The notes under the pieces are model-generated. The model was not told where the DNA came from, did no database searches, and saw only the letters and a list, made by a program, of their open reading frames with translations. The translations under genes and the position numbers were made by a program. DNA of 64,000 nucleotides from Brucellaceae bacterium (GTDB lineage: Bacteria; Pseudomonadota; Alphaproteobacteria; Rhizobiales; Rhizobiaceae): assembly GCA_020637775.1 (NCBI GenBank), contig JACKJV010000001.1, forward strand, positions 124,001 to 188,000, in the 5' to 3' direction. Every line of letters begins with the position of its first letter. Positions within the stretch are counted from its first letter, which is position 1. Below, piece by piece: positions 45,871 through 53,617 of this stretch.

Positions 45871-47151
45871 TTACCTCTTGAGGTTCACCACGACGTCCAT
45901 GAGATCGGACCCGGTCTGGAAAACCTTCGAATTGGCGGTAAAGCCGCGCTGTGCCTGGATCATCCGCGTCAGTTCCTCAGCGATGTCGACATTGGACTGC
46001 TCGATGGCCGAGGACATGATGGCGCCGTAGCCGCCTTGCTGGGGATTGCCGACCATGATGTCGCCGGAATCGGGCGTCTGTGCGAAGACCGTGCCGGTGA
46101 CGGCATTCAGCGCTGCCGGATTGGCCACCGTTCCCAAGGGGATGCGGTAGAGATCGCGATAGGTGCCGTCGTCATACTGGCCGTAGACATAGCCGTCCTT
46201 GGAGACGTGGATACCGTCAATGGTGGAGGGCGGCCGGCCGTTGATGTTGGCGTCGGAAATGCCGAATTCGGCGGCGAGCTGGGTGAAGTTCGCCATGTCC
46301 AGATCGAAGGTTTCACCATTGGGAAGCGCGATCGAGATCGATGTCGGCGAGGCGCCATCGAGCTGGCCGGTCGTCGGATCGAAGGTCAGCGTGTCGGTCG
46401 CAAAAGCCGCGGCTGCATAGGGGAAGCCACCGGTGGTCGGGTCGGCATCCGCCTTGTTGTAGGCGGTCACTTCCCAGGTGTCGGCGGCAGTCTTGGAATA
46501 GTAGACGTCGATCGTCACTTCCGCGCCCAGGTAATCATAGGCGACAACGGAGACCTTGTTGGTAAATTCTGCGTCGGCCGCATTCGTGGACGGCAGGTTA
46601 CCGGCAACGATCTCGGCCTCGGCGTCCAGATTGCCCATGACATAGCCGGCCGTGGTCGGGACCGTCGTCAGCTCGAAGCCGTCCAGCGTGACGATTTCGA
46701 GATCGGCGAGCCCGTTCGTGGCGCCGGCGGCGCCATTGGCGCTGGGATAGCCCATGAGATAGAAACCGGCCTGGTTGACGAGGCGCCCCTCGTCATCCGG
46801 AAGGAACGATCCGGCCCGCGTCAGGAAGGTCTGGCCGCCGGGATCCTGAACGACGAAATAGCCGTCGCCGGATACGGCGAGATCGGTGACCGAGGATGTG
46901 TATTCCAGCGGTCCCTGCTGGTTCATCATGCGAACGGTGTGGCTGAGCACGCTGCCGGATTCGTAGTTTCCAGCAGTACCGGGACCTGCGCCTGCCAGCG
47001 ACGTTCCCGCCACCAACGTCGAAAACAGGACTTGCGAACGCTTGTAGCCGTTGGTGTCCGAATTGGCGATGTTGTCGGCCACGGAGGACAGGCGGTTGGA
47101 CTGGGCGTGCATCCCGGAAACACTGGTCTGCATCATGCCGTAAATGCTCAT
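45871..47151 (-). CDS. flgE: FlgE, flagellar hook protein
   Basis: The hook subunit of 426 residues. N-terminal S-G-M-x-A-Q-S-N-R-L-S-S-V-A-D-N-I-A-N-S (split; 13-32), a central D-L-Y-R-I-P-L-G region, and the C-terminal E-Q-S-N-V-D-I-A-E-E-L-T-R-M-I-x-A-Q-R-G-F (split). GGAGG precedes the ATG. The shared motif (47194-47214) and a perfect CtrA box (47225-47239) lie upstream, so it probably has its own promoter although rem is only 119 bases away. Confidence 0.97.
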   Translation of the reverse strand: MSIYGMMQTSVSGMHAQSNRLSSVADNIANSDTNGYKRSQVLFSTLVAGTSLAGAGPGTAGNYESGSVLSHTVRMMNQQGPLEYTSSVTDLAVSGDGYFVVQDPGGQTFLTRAGSFLPDDEGRLVNQAGFYLMGYPSANGAAGATNGLADLEIVTLDGFELTTVPTTAGYVMGNLDAEAEIVAGNLPSTNAADAEFTNKVSVVAYDYLGAEVTIDVYYSKTAADTWEVTAYNKADADPTTGGFPYAAAAFATDTLTFDPTTGQLDGASPTSISIALPNGETFDLDMANFTQLAAEFGISDANINGRPPSTIDGIHVSKDGYVYGQYDDGTYRDLYRIPLGTVANPAALNAVTGTVFAQTPDSGDIMVGNPQQGGYGAIMSSAIEQSNVDIAEELTRMIQAQRGFTANSKVFQTGSDLMDVVVNLKR

Positions 47152-47193
47152 TGGGCACCTCCGCCTTCATACGGATAAATCATGTGAGCCGAC

Positions 47194-47214
47194 CCTATGC
47201 GGCCAGGCTTGCGC
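47194..47214 (-). promoter_or_regulatory. Shared flagellar promoter-like motif, flgE
   Basis: Read leftward: GCGCAAGC-N6-GCATAGG, 42 bases before flgE. Its right half is identical to the flhA copy and its left half to the fliF copy. Confidence 0.6.
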
Positions 47215-47224
47215 CAGGCATGCC

Positions 47225-47239
47225 TTAACAAGTGGTTAA
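47225..47239 (-). promoter_or_regulatory. CtrA box upstream of flgE
   Basis: TTAA-N7-TTAA, perfect CtrA consensus, 10 bases upstream of the shared motif and 73 bases from the start codon, in a position to contact RNA polymerase. Confidence 0.62.
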
Positions 47240-47269
47240 CGCCGGCCGGCCATGGACCGCGCCGCGCCA

Positions 47270-47989
47270 TCACGCCGCCGTCAGTTCGCGCGAGACAGGG
47301 GCGCAGTCGCCCTCTTCGGCCTCCAGCACGAGCCGGTAGCCGAGATAGCGCTTGGAATCGATGGGATCATAGCCCAGCGCATCGCGCAGCTTGCGCCGCA
47401 GTTTCGAAATGTGGCTTTCCACGACGCATTCCTCGATGGAATCATCGAACACGCCATAGGTGGCATTGAAAATCTGCGCCCGGCTGACGCGCCGGCCCTC
47501 CGCGGAAGCAAGGAATTCGAGAATGCGGCGCTCGCGCCTGGGCAAGGGGAAGATCTCGCCATCGACCTCGGGGTCGCGACCATCGAAGAAGACCTTCAGG
47601 CGCTCGGTCGTCTCGCGGACCGGCTCGGGCGCGTTGCGCTTGCGAATGACGGCGATCCGCTTGAGCAGCTCGCGAACATGCACGGGCTTGCGCACAACAT
47701 CGTCATAACCGGCATCAAACAATTCAAGCGTGCGGTCGAGGTTCTGGCGATCCAGCAGCGCGATCTTGGCGATTCGCCCGGCAGCCGGCGCCGCCTGCGG
47801 CAGGATGATCTCGTCCGAAGCGTCTCCGATCAGATAAGCGATGATCGAGTCAAAATCCGACTCGCATGCCGCGTCCATCCACTCGATAAACTCGCCTGGC
47901 GTGAATCCGGCGACGGGATACCCCTCGCGCTCGAGCATGGACTTGTAACTGTCCACAACGATCCCGCGATCATCCACGACAACGATCAT
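47270..47989 (-). CDS. rem: Rem/FtcR-type orphan flagellar response regulator
   Basis: An OmpR-like transcription activator of 239 residues at the position of rem in Sinorhizobium and ftcR in Brucella, master or mid-level activators of flagellar genes. The receiver domain (1-115) keeps the acidic pair D-D (6-7) and the conserved lysine (101). At the phosphorylation position the D-x-x-x-x-(D) pattern reads D-S-I-I-A-Y, so Tyr52 replaces the aspartate and control by phosphorylation is unlikely. The winged-helix domain (about 130-225) has R-R-E-R-R-I-L-E-F-L and V-V-E-S-H-I-S-K-L-R-R-K-L. No histidine kinase is nearby. Confidence 0.9.
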   Translation of the reverse strand: MIVVVDDRGIVVDSYKSMLEREGYPVAGFTPGEFIEWMDAACESDFDSIIAYLIGDASDEIILPQAAPAAGRIAKIALLDRQNLDRTLELFDAGYDDVVRKPVHVRELLKRIAVIRKRNAPEPVRETTERLKVFFDGRDPEVDGEIFPLPRRERRILEFLASAEGRRVSRAQIFNATYGVFDDSIEECVVESHISKLRRKLRDALGYDPIDSKRYLGYRLVLEAEEGDCAPVSRELTAA

Positions 47990-48023
47990 GTGCCTAATCC
48001 CCTCGAATCATTAATTGATTCTG

Positions 48024-48044
48024 GTTAACAGGGCTAACTTGCGG
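48024..48044 (-). promoter_or_regulatory. Shared flagellar promoter-like motif, rem
   Basis: Read leftward: CCGCAAGT-N6-TGTTAAC, 34 bases before the rem start. It matches the pattern but with T instead of C at the end of the left half. Confidence 0.45.
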
Positions 48045-48086
48045 GGATTCTTGGTGACAATTACAAGATTTAGCACCTTATTTTCT

Positions 48087-48099
48087 AATAAGGACGCTA
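48087..48099 (-). promoter_or_regulatory. 13-bp site shared with gene 34718-35011 leader
   Basis: TAGCGTCCTTATT read leftward, 97 bases before rem; identical to 35069-35081. Candidate operator for a regulator common to both genes. Confidence 0.4.
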
Positions 48100-48463
48100 A
48101 CCCTTTGTAATAATTCGTGAAGGCGCCTGTCTAAGCTTTTACAAATCCGCAAATGCTGACGTTTCGGAGGCCTTTTCGATGGACCTGGCTTCCTTTGTCC
48201 ACACGCCGAATGGGAAACCTGGAAGCGAGTCAAAAGACCTTTAGACTCTTTTTAATTGCATTTCAAGATGCAACGCGCATAAATTGAATACGCGCGGCAA
48301 TTGTCCTGCCTCACGCCCAATGCCGGCCATCATGACCAAGGGAGCCGGGCCGGGCCGGCATCGTCCGCAAATGGTGAGGAGCGACGCCGGAGGTCTGGCG
48401 GTGGAAGCTTTAAGGCTCTTGTCTTGCGCGGGGCTTTTGCCGCAAGCCGGGGCAGGCGCGGTT

Positions 48464-48484
48464 CCCTTCCCTGAACAGGAAGGG
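48464..48484 (-). terminator. Stem-loop after quiC
   Basis: A 7-bp perfect stem (CCCTTCC and complement) with a 7-base loop begins four bases beyond the quiC stop. There is no clear T-run; probably the end of the long catabolic operon. Confidence 0.5.
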
Positions 48485-48488
48485 CACA

Positions 48489-50384
48489 CTAGCGCTTCGG
48501 CATGCCCTTGGGGCGCAGGTTCCGCTTCTGCGCGGCAATGCGGAACTGGGCGTTCGCCGCGCCATAGCCGTTGTAGCCGCCGCGCCGCTCGACGATCTCG
48601 AAGAAGAAACCCTCACCGTAGACCGGGCTGTAGATCTGGAAATACTCGCCGCCGGACTCGTCGCGGTCATACAGGATGTTGCCGGCCTTGAGCCTTTCGA
48701 GAAGATCGTCATCGAGCCCGAAACGGGCGTCAAGATCGTCGTAGTAGTTCGGCGAGATTTCCAAAGCCTTGAAGCCGTTTTTCGACAATGCCGCGCGCGT
48801 GGCGAAGATGTCCCGGCTTTCGAAGGCAATGTGCTGGACCGCAGAGCCATAGCTTTCGGCGATGAAATGGCCGGCCAGGGTGCGCCGGTTCTCCGCACCG
48901 TTCAACGTGATGCGCAGGCTGCCGTCGTCATTGGCGATGGCCTGGCTGCGCACCAGGCCGGCCGGATCCACCACGTCAACCATGGGCGTCTTTCCGGTGT
49001 CGAATATGGAGGTGTAGAACAGCAGCCAGGTGAGCATTTCCTCGTAATTCATCGTCTGGGCGATATGATCGATGCGGGTCAGGCCCGCATTGACGGGCGC
49101 GGTCTCGCCGTCCACCTTGGCGAATTCCACCTCCCAGACACGGGCCAGCCCGCTCTTGTCGTCCATGAAATGCATGACGCCGCCGCCCACGCCGCGAATG
49201 GCCGGAATCTTCATCTCGCCTGGCCCCACCGCCTGCTCGAAGGGTTCGGCGCCCAGTGCCCGGGCACGCTGCACGGTGGCGGCAGCGTCCTCGACCTTCA
49301 GGCCGATGTCGCAAACCGATGTCCCGTGGACGAGATAGGAGGAATGGGCAAAGCCTTCCTGTCCGGTGTTGACGACGATATTGATTCCGCCCTGCCGCCA
49401 GAGATCCACTTCCTTGGAGACGTGCCGCCCGCATCGTTCAAAGCCCAGCGTGCGCAGCATGGCGCCCAATTGCTCGGCCTCGCCATGATCGGCTGCAAAT
49501 TCCGCGAACTCGACACCGCGCACCGCGATCCGGTCCGGCATCGGCGGCACGTCGATGGCGATGTCCGGTTCCTGCCTGCGCACCTGGTCCATCAGGTAGA
49601 CGAGCGAGCGATGACCGTCGACGGAAATGGATTTCGGCGATCCGCCACGGAATTGGTCGTTGAAGATTTCAAGGCTGAGCATGCCTTCATAGCCGGTCGC
49701 CGCCACGGCGCGCATGAAGCCGGTGACGTCAAGATCGCCCTCGCCGGGCATGTTGCGGAAATGGCGCGACCAGTAGAGCAGGTCCATGTCGATCAGCGGC
49801 GCATCGGCGAGCTGGACGAAAAAGATGCGGTCGCCGGGAATGGAGCGGATCGAATTGACGTCGATCTTGCGCGCCAGCGTGTGAAAGCTGTCCAGGATCA
49901 GCCCGACATTGGCATGATCGGCGCGGCGCACGATTTCCCAGGCATCGCGGTGGTCGGAAACATGCCGCCCCCATGCCAGGGCCTCGTAGCCGACACGGAT
50001 GCCCTTTGCCTTCGCACGCTCGCCCAGTTCGGCGAAGTCGTCGGCCGCCCGGTCGATGCCGCCCAGCGCCAGCGGCGAGCAGTTCGAGCACACCAGAACC
50101 AGGTCGACGCCCAGTTCGTTCATCAGGTCGAACTTGCGCTCCGCCCGGTCGAAGGCACGCGCGCGCTGCGGCTCCGGCATGCCCTCGAAATCGCGAAACG
50201 GCTGGAACAGGCAAAGCTCCAGGCCATGGTCGCGCACCATCCGCCCGACATCGGCCGGGCTGCCATCGAAGGCCAGGAAGTCGTTCTCGAAAATCTCGAT
50301 TCCGTCGAACCCGGCGGCCGCGATGGCCGACAGCTTCTCGCGGAAATCGCCGGATATCGAGACGGTCGCAATCGCGGTCTTCAT
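48489..50384 (-). CDS. quiC: 3-dehydroshikimate dehydratase, QuiC1-type fusion
   Basis: Converts 3-dehydroshikimate to protocatechuate, the aromatising step of hydroaromatic catabolism. It is 631 residues in two parts: an N-terminal TIM barrel of the xylose-isomerase/AP-endonuclease-2 type (1-270) and a C-terminal vicinal-oxygen-chelate half resembling 4-hydroxyphenylpyruvate dioxygenase (about 290-620). The barrel metal ligands Glu134, Asp165, Gln191 and Glu239 are all present, at the positions expected for Pseudomonas QuiC1. The C-terminal half keeps HPPD-like histidines (I-D-H-I-A, V-Q-H-I-A) and F-F-E-I-V-E. It is the last gene of the operon. No protocatechuate ring-cleavage genes are in the window. 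Confidence 0.92.
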   Translation of the reverse strand: MKTAIATVSISGDFREKLSAIAAAGFDGIEIFENDFLAFDGSPADVGRMVRDHGLELCLFQPFRDFEGMPEPQRARAFDRAERKFDLMNELGVDLVLVCSNCSPLALGGIDRAADDFAELGERAKAKGIRVGYEALAWGRHVSDHRDAWEIVRRADHANVGLILDSFHTLARKIDVNSIRSIPGDRIFFVQLADAPLIDMDLLYWSRHFRNMPGEGDLDVTGFMRAVAATGYEGMLSLEIFNDQFRGGSPKSISVDGHRSLVYLMDQVRRQEPDIAIDVPPMPDRIAVRGVEFAEFAADHGEAEQLGAMLRTLGFERCGRHVSKEVDLWRQGGINIVVNTGQEGFAHSSYLVHGTSVCDIGLKVEDAAATVQRARALGAEPFEQAVGPGEMKIPAIRGVGGGVMHFMDDKSGLARVWEVEFAKVDGETAPVNAGLTRIDHIAQTMNYEEMLTWLLFYTSIFDTGKTPMVDVVDPAGLVRSQAIANDDGSLRITLNGAENRRTLAGHFIAESYGSAVQHIAFESRDIFATRAALSKNGFKALEISPNYYDDLDARFGLDDDLLERLKAGNILYDRDESGGEYFQIYSPVYGEGFFFEIVERRGGYNGYGAANAQFRIAAQKRNLRPKGMPKR

Positions 50385-50400
50385 GGAAACGGACCTTCTG

Positions 50401-50841
50401 TCAGCGGCCGGCCTCGATCAGGTCAGCCATGGCATTCATCGCATGGACATAGCCTTTCGGCCCGAGACCGGCAATCACCGCTGTCGCCACCTTCGAGACA
50501 AGCGAACGGTGATAGACCTCCTCGCGGCGATGAATGTTGGAGATGTGCAGTTCGATGACCGGGCCGGGAAACATCTTCAGCGCATCGTAGACCGGCACGG
50601 AGGAAAAGCTCAGGCCGGCCGGATTGATGATCAGTCCGGCGGCCTCACCGTCGATGGCTTCATGCACCCAGGTGACGATATCGCCCTCGAAATTCGACTG
50701 CCGGAACACGACGGCGCGGTCCGTCGCGGCGCGGCACCAGCCCTCGATCTCGCCCAGCGTGACCGCGCCGTAGATCTCCGGCTCGCGGGTGCCGAGCCGG
50801 TTCAGGTTGGGACCGTTGAGGATGTGGATCGCACCGGCCAT
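50401..50841 (-). CDS. aroQ: Type II 3-dehydroquinase homologue with altered active site
   Basis: A 146-residue AroQ-fold dodecameric dehydratase homologue, expected to turn 3-dehydroquinate into 3-dehydroshikimate. The base Tyr24 and partner Arg19, the N-P motif (Asn73), His99 (E-L-H-I-S-N) and Arg106 are present. Two residues that contact the substrate in Mycobacterium AroQ are changed: the histidine of the H-T-S motif is Phe79, and the second arginine after the H-I-S motif is Tyr110. So the fold and catalytic base are kept, but the substrate may not be ordinary dehydroquinate. It lies 16 bases before quiC in the same operon, away from biosynthetic aro genes. Confidence 0.8.
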   Translation of the reverse strand: MAGAIHILNGPNLNRLGTREPEIYGAVTLGEIEGWCRAATDRAVVFRQSNFEGDIVTWVHEAIDGEAAGLIINPAGLSFSSVPVYDALKMFPGPVIELHISNIHRREEVYHRSLVSKVATAVIAGLGPKGYVHAMNAMADLIEAGR

Positions 50842-50876
50842 GTGTGGCTCCCGTCTATCACCGGCTGCGACCGGCT

Positions 50877-52415
50877 TCAGGCCGTGAAGCAGGCCGGGTC
50901 CATCGTCTTGAGATCATCGGCGACCAGCGGACGGAAGTCCATCCGCTGCAGCACGTCGCGCGCCGGATCGATGCCCGGCGCCACTTCCGTGAGCATCAGC
51001 CCGTCCGCGGTCAGCCGGAAGACGCAGCGTTCGGTGACGTAAAGCGCCTCCTGGCCATCACGGACCGATTGCGCGCCCGAAAAGGTGATCTGGTCGACCG
51101 CCATCACGAATTTGCGCACATCGCCCTGACGGGTGATCGAAAGCCTGCCGTCGCCCGATGCCATGTCGGTTCCCTTGGCGTCGAACGTGCCGCAAAACAC
51201 AACCTTGCGCGCGTTCTGGGCAATGTCGATGAAGCCGCCCGGCCCCACCGGCACACCGCCCAGCTTCGAGGCGTTGACATTGCCATGCCGGTCCACCTGG
51301 CCGAAGCCGAGAAAGGCGATGTCCAGCCCGCCGCCGGAATAGAAATCGAATTGCGACGGCCCGTCGAGCATGCAGGAGGCATTGCGCGCATAGCCGAACA
51401 GGGAGCCGGTCAACAGCGTGCCGCCATAGGTGCCATGCTCGATGGTCTGGTAATAGCGGTCCTGGTCTCCGCGCGCCGCGACGATACTGGCCACCTGGTC
51501 CGGGATGCCGAAGCCGTAATTGATGACAGCGCCGTCGACGAGTTCCCGGCGCGCGCGCTCCGCCACGATGCGGCGGATGGAAAATTCCGGCATGTGCGGC
51601 GCAGCCTCAGCCACCCGCTGCTGGCCTGAAATGGCCGGATCGTAGACGATCTCGTAGCCCTGGCGCTGGTCCGGATCGACGACGATGGCATCCACCAGCG
51701 CGGCGGGAATGCGCACCTGACGCGCGCCAAGCGCACCGGCCTTCACCTTCTCGCGCACCTGCACGATGACGATGCCGCCACAATTGCGAACGGCGGCCGC
51801 CATGGCATAGCTGTCGACATTGGCCGGTTCCTCGTCGAGGCTGACATTGCCTTCCTCGTCGGCGATGGAGCCTTTCAGCAGGCAGGCATCCATGTGGAAC
51901 GGCAGGTAGCGCAGATATTCGCGCCCGCCGATCTCCACCACTTCGCAGAGCGTGTCCCTGGCTGCCGCGTTCATCCGCCCGCCATCGATACGCGGGTCGA
52001 TGAACGTCCCCAGTCCGACATGGGTGAACAGGCCGGGCCGCTTCGCCGCGATCTCGCGCATCAGCTGCATGGCCACGCCACCGGGCAGGACATGGGCCTC
52101 GATCTCGTCCCTTGCCGCCATCTGCTGCATGCGCGGCGACCAGGGCCAATGCCCGCCGATCACCTTGCGCACCATGCCCGGATGGGCAAAGCGGTTGACG
52201 CCGGTGTCCTTGCGATTGCCGAGGCCGAGGGCATGAACCAGCGTCATGCCCTTCGGGTGGCCGGTTTCCAGGAACCGCTTCTCGATGGCCTCGTGAAGCG
52301 CCATGGCCTCGCACAGCCCGCCGCCGCCGCCGATCAGGCCGATGGTCGCCCCGTCGGGAACCAGGGCCACGGCCTCTTCGGCCGGCATGAATTTCTGACG
52401 CCTGCCGCCTGTCAT
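50877..52415 (-). CDS. Acyl-CoA:acetate/3-ketoacid CoA-transferase, fused alpha-beta
   Basis: A family I CoA-transferase, 512 residues, with alpha (about 1-260) and beta (about 285-512) subunits in one chain, like YdiF. The alpha half has the G-x-I-G-x-x-G-G-G loop near 30-40. The probable catalytic glutamate lies in the beta half in I-E-H-G-T-Y-G-G near 335. It would activate a carboxylic acid with CoA from a donor thioester. ATG 52415 overlaps the acyl-CoA dehydrogenase stop (TGATG); GTG codons lie 1 and 4 codons upstream. Its presence beside aroQ/quiC suggests that the imported acid, or a product, is handled as a CoA ester. Confidence 0.88.
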   Translation of the reverse strand: MTGGRRQKFMPAEEAVALVPDGATIGLIGGGGGLCEAMALHEAIEKRFLETGHPKGMTLVHALGLGNRKDTGVNRFAHPGMVRKVIGGHWPWSPRMQQMAARDEIEAHVLPGGVAMQLMREIAAKRPGLFTHVGLGTFIDPRIDGGRMNAAARDTLCEVVEIGGREYLRYLPFHMDACLLKGSIADEEGNVSLDEEPANVDSYAMAAAVRNCGGIVIVQVREKVKAGALGARQVRIPAALVDAIVVDPDQRQGYEIVYDPAISGQQRVAEAAPHMPEFSIRRIVAERARRELVDGAVINYGFGIPDQVASIVAARGDQDRYYQTIEHGTYGGTLLTGSLFGYARNASCMLDGPSQFDFYSGGGLDIAFLGFGQVDRHGNVNASKLGGVPVGPGGFIDIAQNARKVVFCGTFDAKGTDMASGDGRLSITRQGDVRKFVMAVDQITFSGAQSVRDGQEALYVTERCVFRLTADGLMLTEVAPGIDPARDVLQRMDFRPLVADDLKTMDPACFTA

Positions 52416-53590
52416 CACGACGCCCACGGATCGTAGATGGACTTGCCGCCCTTCAGCATGGACTTGGCGACCACGCCGCGATGGATTTCGGACGCGCCGT
52501 CGAAGATGCGATAGATGCGGGCATCGCGGTAATAGCGCTCGATCGGCAGATCCCTGGAAAAGCCCATGCCGCCGAAGATCTGCATCGACCGGTCCACAAC
52601 ACGGCCCAGCGTTTCGGACGCCTGCACCTTGAGCATGGAGATCTTGGCGCGCGGATCAAGCCCGGCATCGATCTGATCGGCGCATTCCCACAGCGCGGTG
52701 CGCGCGGCGTTGATCTCGATGGCGCTGTCGGCCAGCATCTGCTGGACCATCTGGAAGTCGCCGAGCGACTGGCCGAACTGGCGCCGGTCATTGGCATGAT
52801 CGACGGTCATGTTGAGGATTTTCGTCGCCTTGCCGATGGCGCGTGCCGCCACCTGGGAGAGACGGACACGCCCCAGTACGGACAGGGCCAGCTTCAGGCC
52901 CTGCCCCTCTTCGCCCAGCAGGTGCTCGTCGCCCAGTTCCACGTCATCGAAATGCAGTTCCATGTGGCTGGTGCCGCGTATGCCCATCATCGGCTGGTCG
53001 CGCCCGATGGTGAAGCCCTTCATGCCCTTGTCGACCAGGAACATGGAAATGCCGCGATGGCCCTTGTCCGGATCGGTCACGGCCGTGACGACGAAGAAGT
53101 CGGAAAAGGCGCCGTCCGAAATGTAATGTTTCATGCCCGAAAGGATCCACTTGCCGTTCTCGCGGCGCGCCCGCGTCCGGATGCCGGCGGCATCGGAGCC
53201 GGCGCCGGGCTCGGTGAAGGCGATCGAGCAGACGCGCTCGCCTGTCACCGCCGGTTTCAGCCAGCGGTCCACCTGCGGACCTTGCGCCGCGAGCAGCACC
53301 TCGTAGACATTGCCGAAGGCACGGCGGATCAGGATGTCGGTCGTGTGGCCGAACTGTTCCTCGCACAGCATGGTATCGAGGGCAGACAGGCCGCCGCCGC
53401 CATGCTCTTGCGGAATGTTCATGCCGTAGAGGCCGAGCGCCTTCGATTTCTCGAAGACGGACCTGGCGAGTTCAGGGCGCAGCACGCCGGTCTGTTCGAT
53501 CTCGTCCTCGAGCGGGGCCAGTTCGCTGGCAATGAAGCCGCGAACGGTCTCGACCAGCATCCGCTGCTCGTCGGAAAACCGGAAGTCCAT
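52415..53590 (-). CDS. Acyl-CoA dehydrogenase family protein
   Basis: An FAD-dependent acyl-CoA dehydrogenase of 391 residues with all three domains. N-terminal helices start F-S-D-E-Q-R-M-L-V-E-T-V-R-G-F. The FAD-binding strand region is A-F-T-E-P-G-A-G-S-D near 128, and the C-terminal helices include Q-x-F-G-Q-S-L-G-D-F-Q-M-V. Where medium-chain enzymes have the catalytic Glu in Y-E-G-T, this protein has F-D-G-A (Asp364). The base may therefore be Asp or lie elsewhere, as in some cyclic-acid CoA dehydrogenases. Substrate unknown; a cyclic acyl-CoA would fit the operon. Confidence 0.88.
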   Translation of the reverse strand: MDFRFSDEQRMLVETVRGFIASELAPLEDEIEQTGVLRPELARSVFEKSKALGLYGMNIPQEHGGGGLSALDTMLCEEQFGHTTDILIRRAFGNVYEVLLAAQGPQVDRWLKPAVTGERVCSIAFTEPGAGSDAAGIRTRARRENGKWILSGMKHYISDGAFSDFFVVTAVTDPDKGHRGISMFLVDKGMKGFTIGRDQPMMGIRGTSHMELHFDDVELGDEHLLGEEGQGLKLALSVLGRVRLSQVAARAIGKATKILNMTVDHANDRRQFGQSLGDFQMVQQMLADSAIEINAARTALWECADQIDAGLDPRAKISMLKVQASETLGRVVDRSMQIFGGMGFSRDLPIERYYRDARIYRIFDGASEIHRGVVAKSMLKGGKSIYDPWAS

Positions 53591-53617
53591 CGTTTTCGTT
53601 CTCCAATGGGTGTCGTG

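Larger units (their letters stand above)
47990..48488. other. 499-base AT-rich gap upstream of rem
   Basis: Contains the rem promoter-like motif (48024-48044), the 13-bp shared site (48087-48099) and the stem-loop beyond quiC (48464-48484). It is markedly more AT-rich than the surroundings from 48000 to 48260. A possible 21-codon frame starts at 48179 behind GGAGG; no other gene is visible. Confidence 0.6.
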
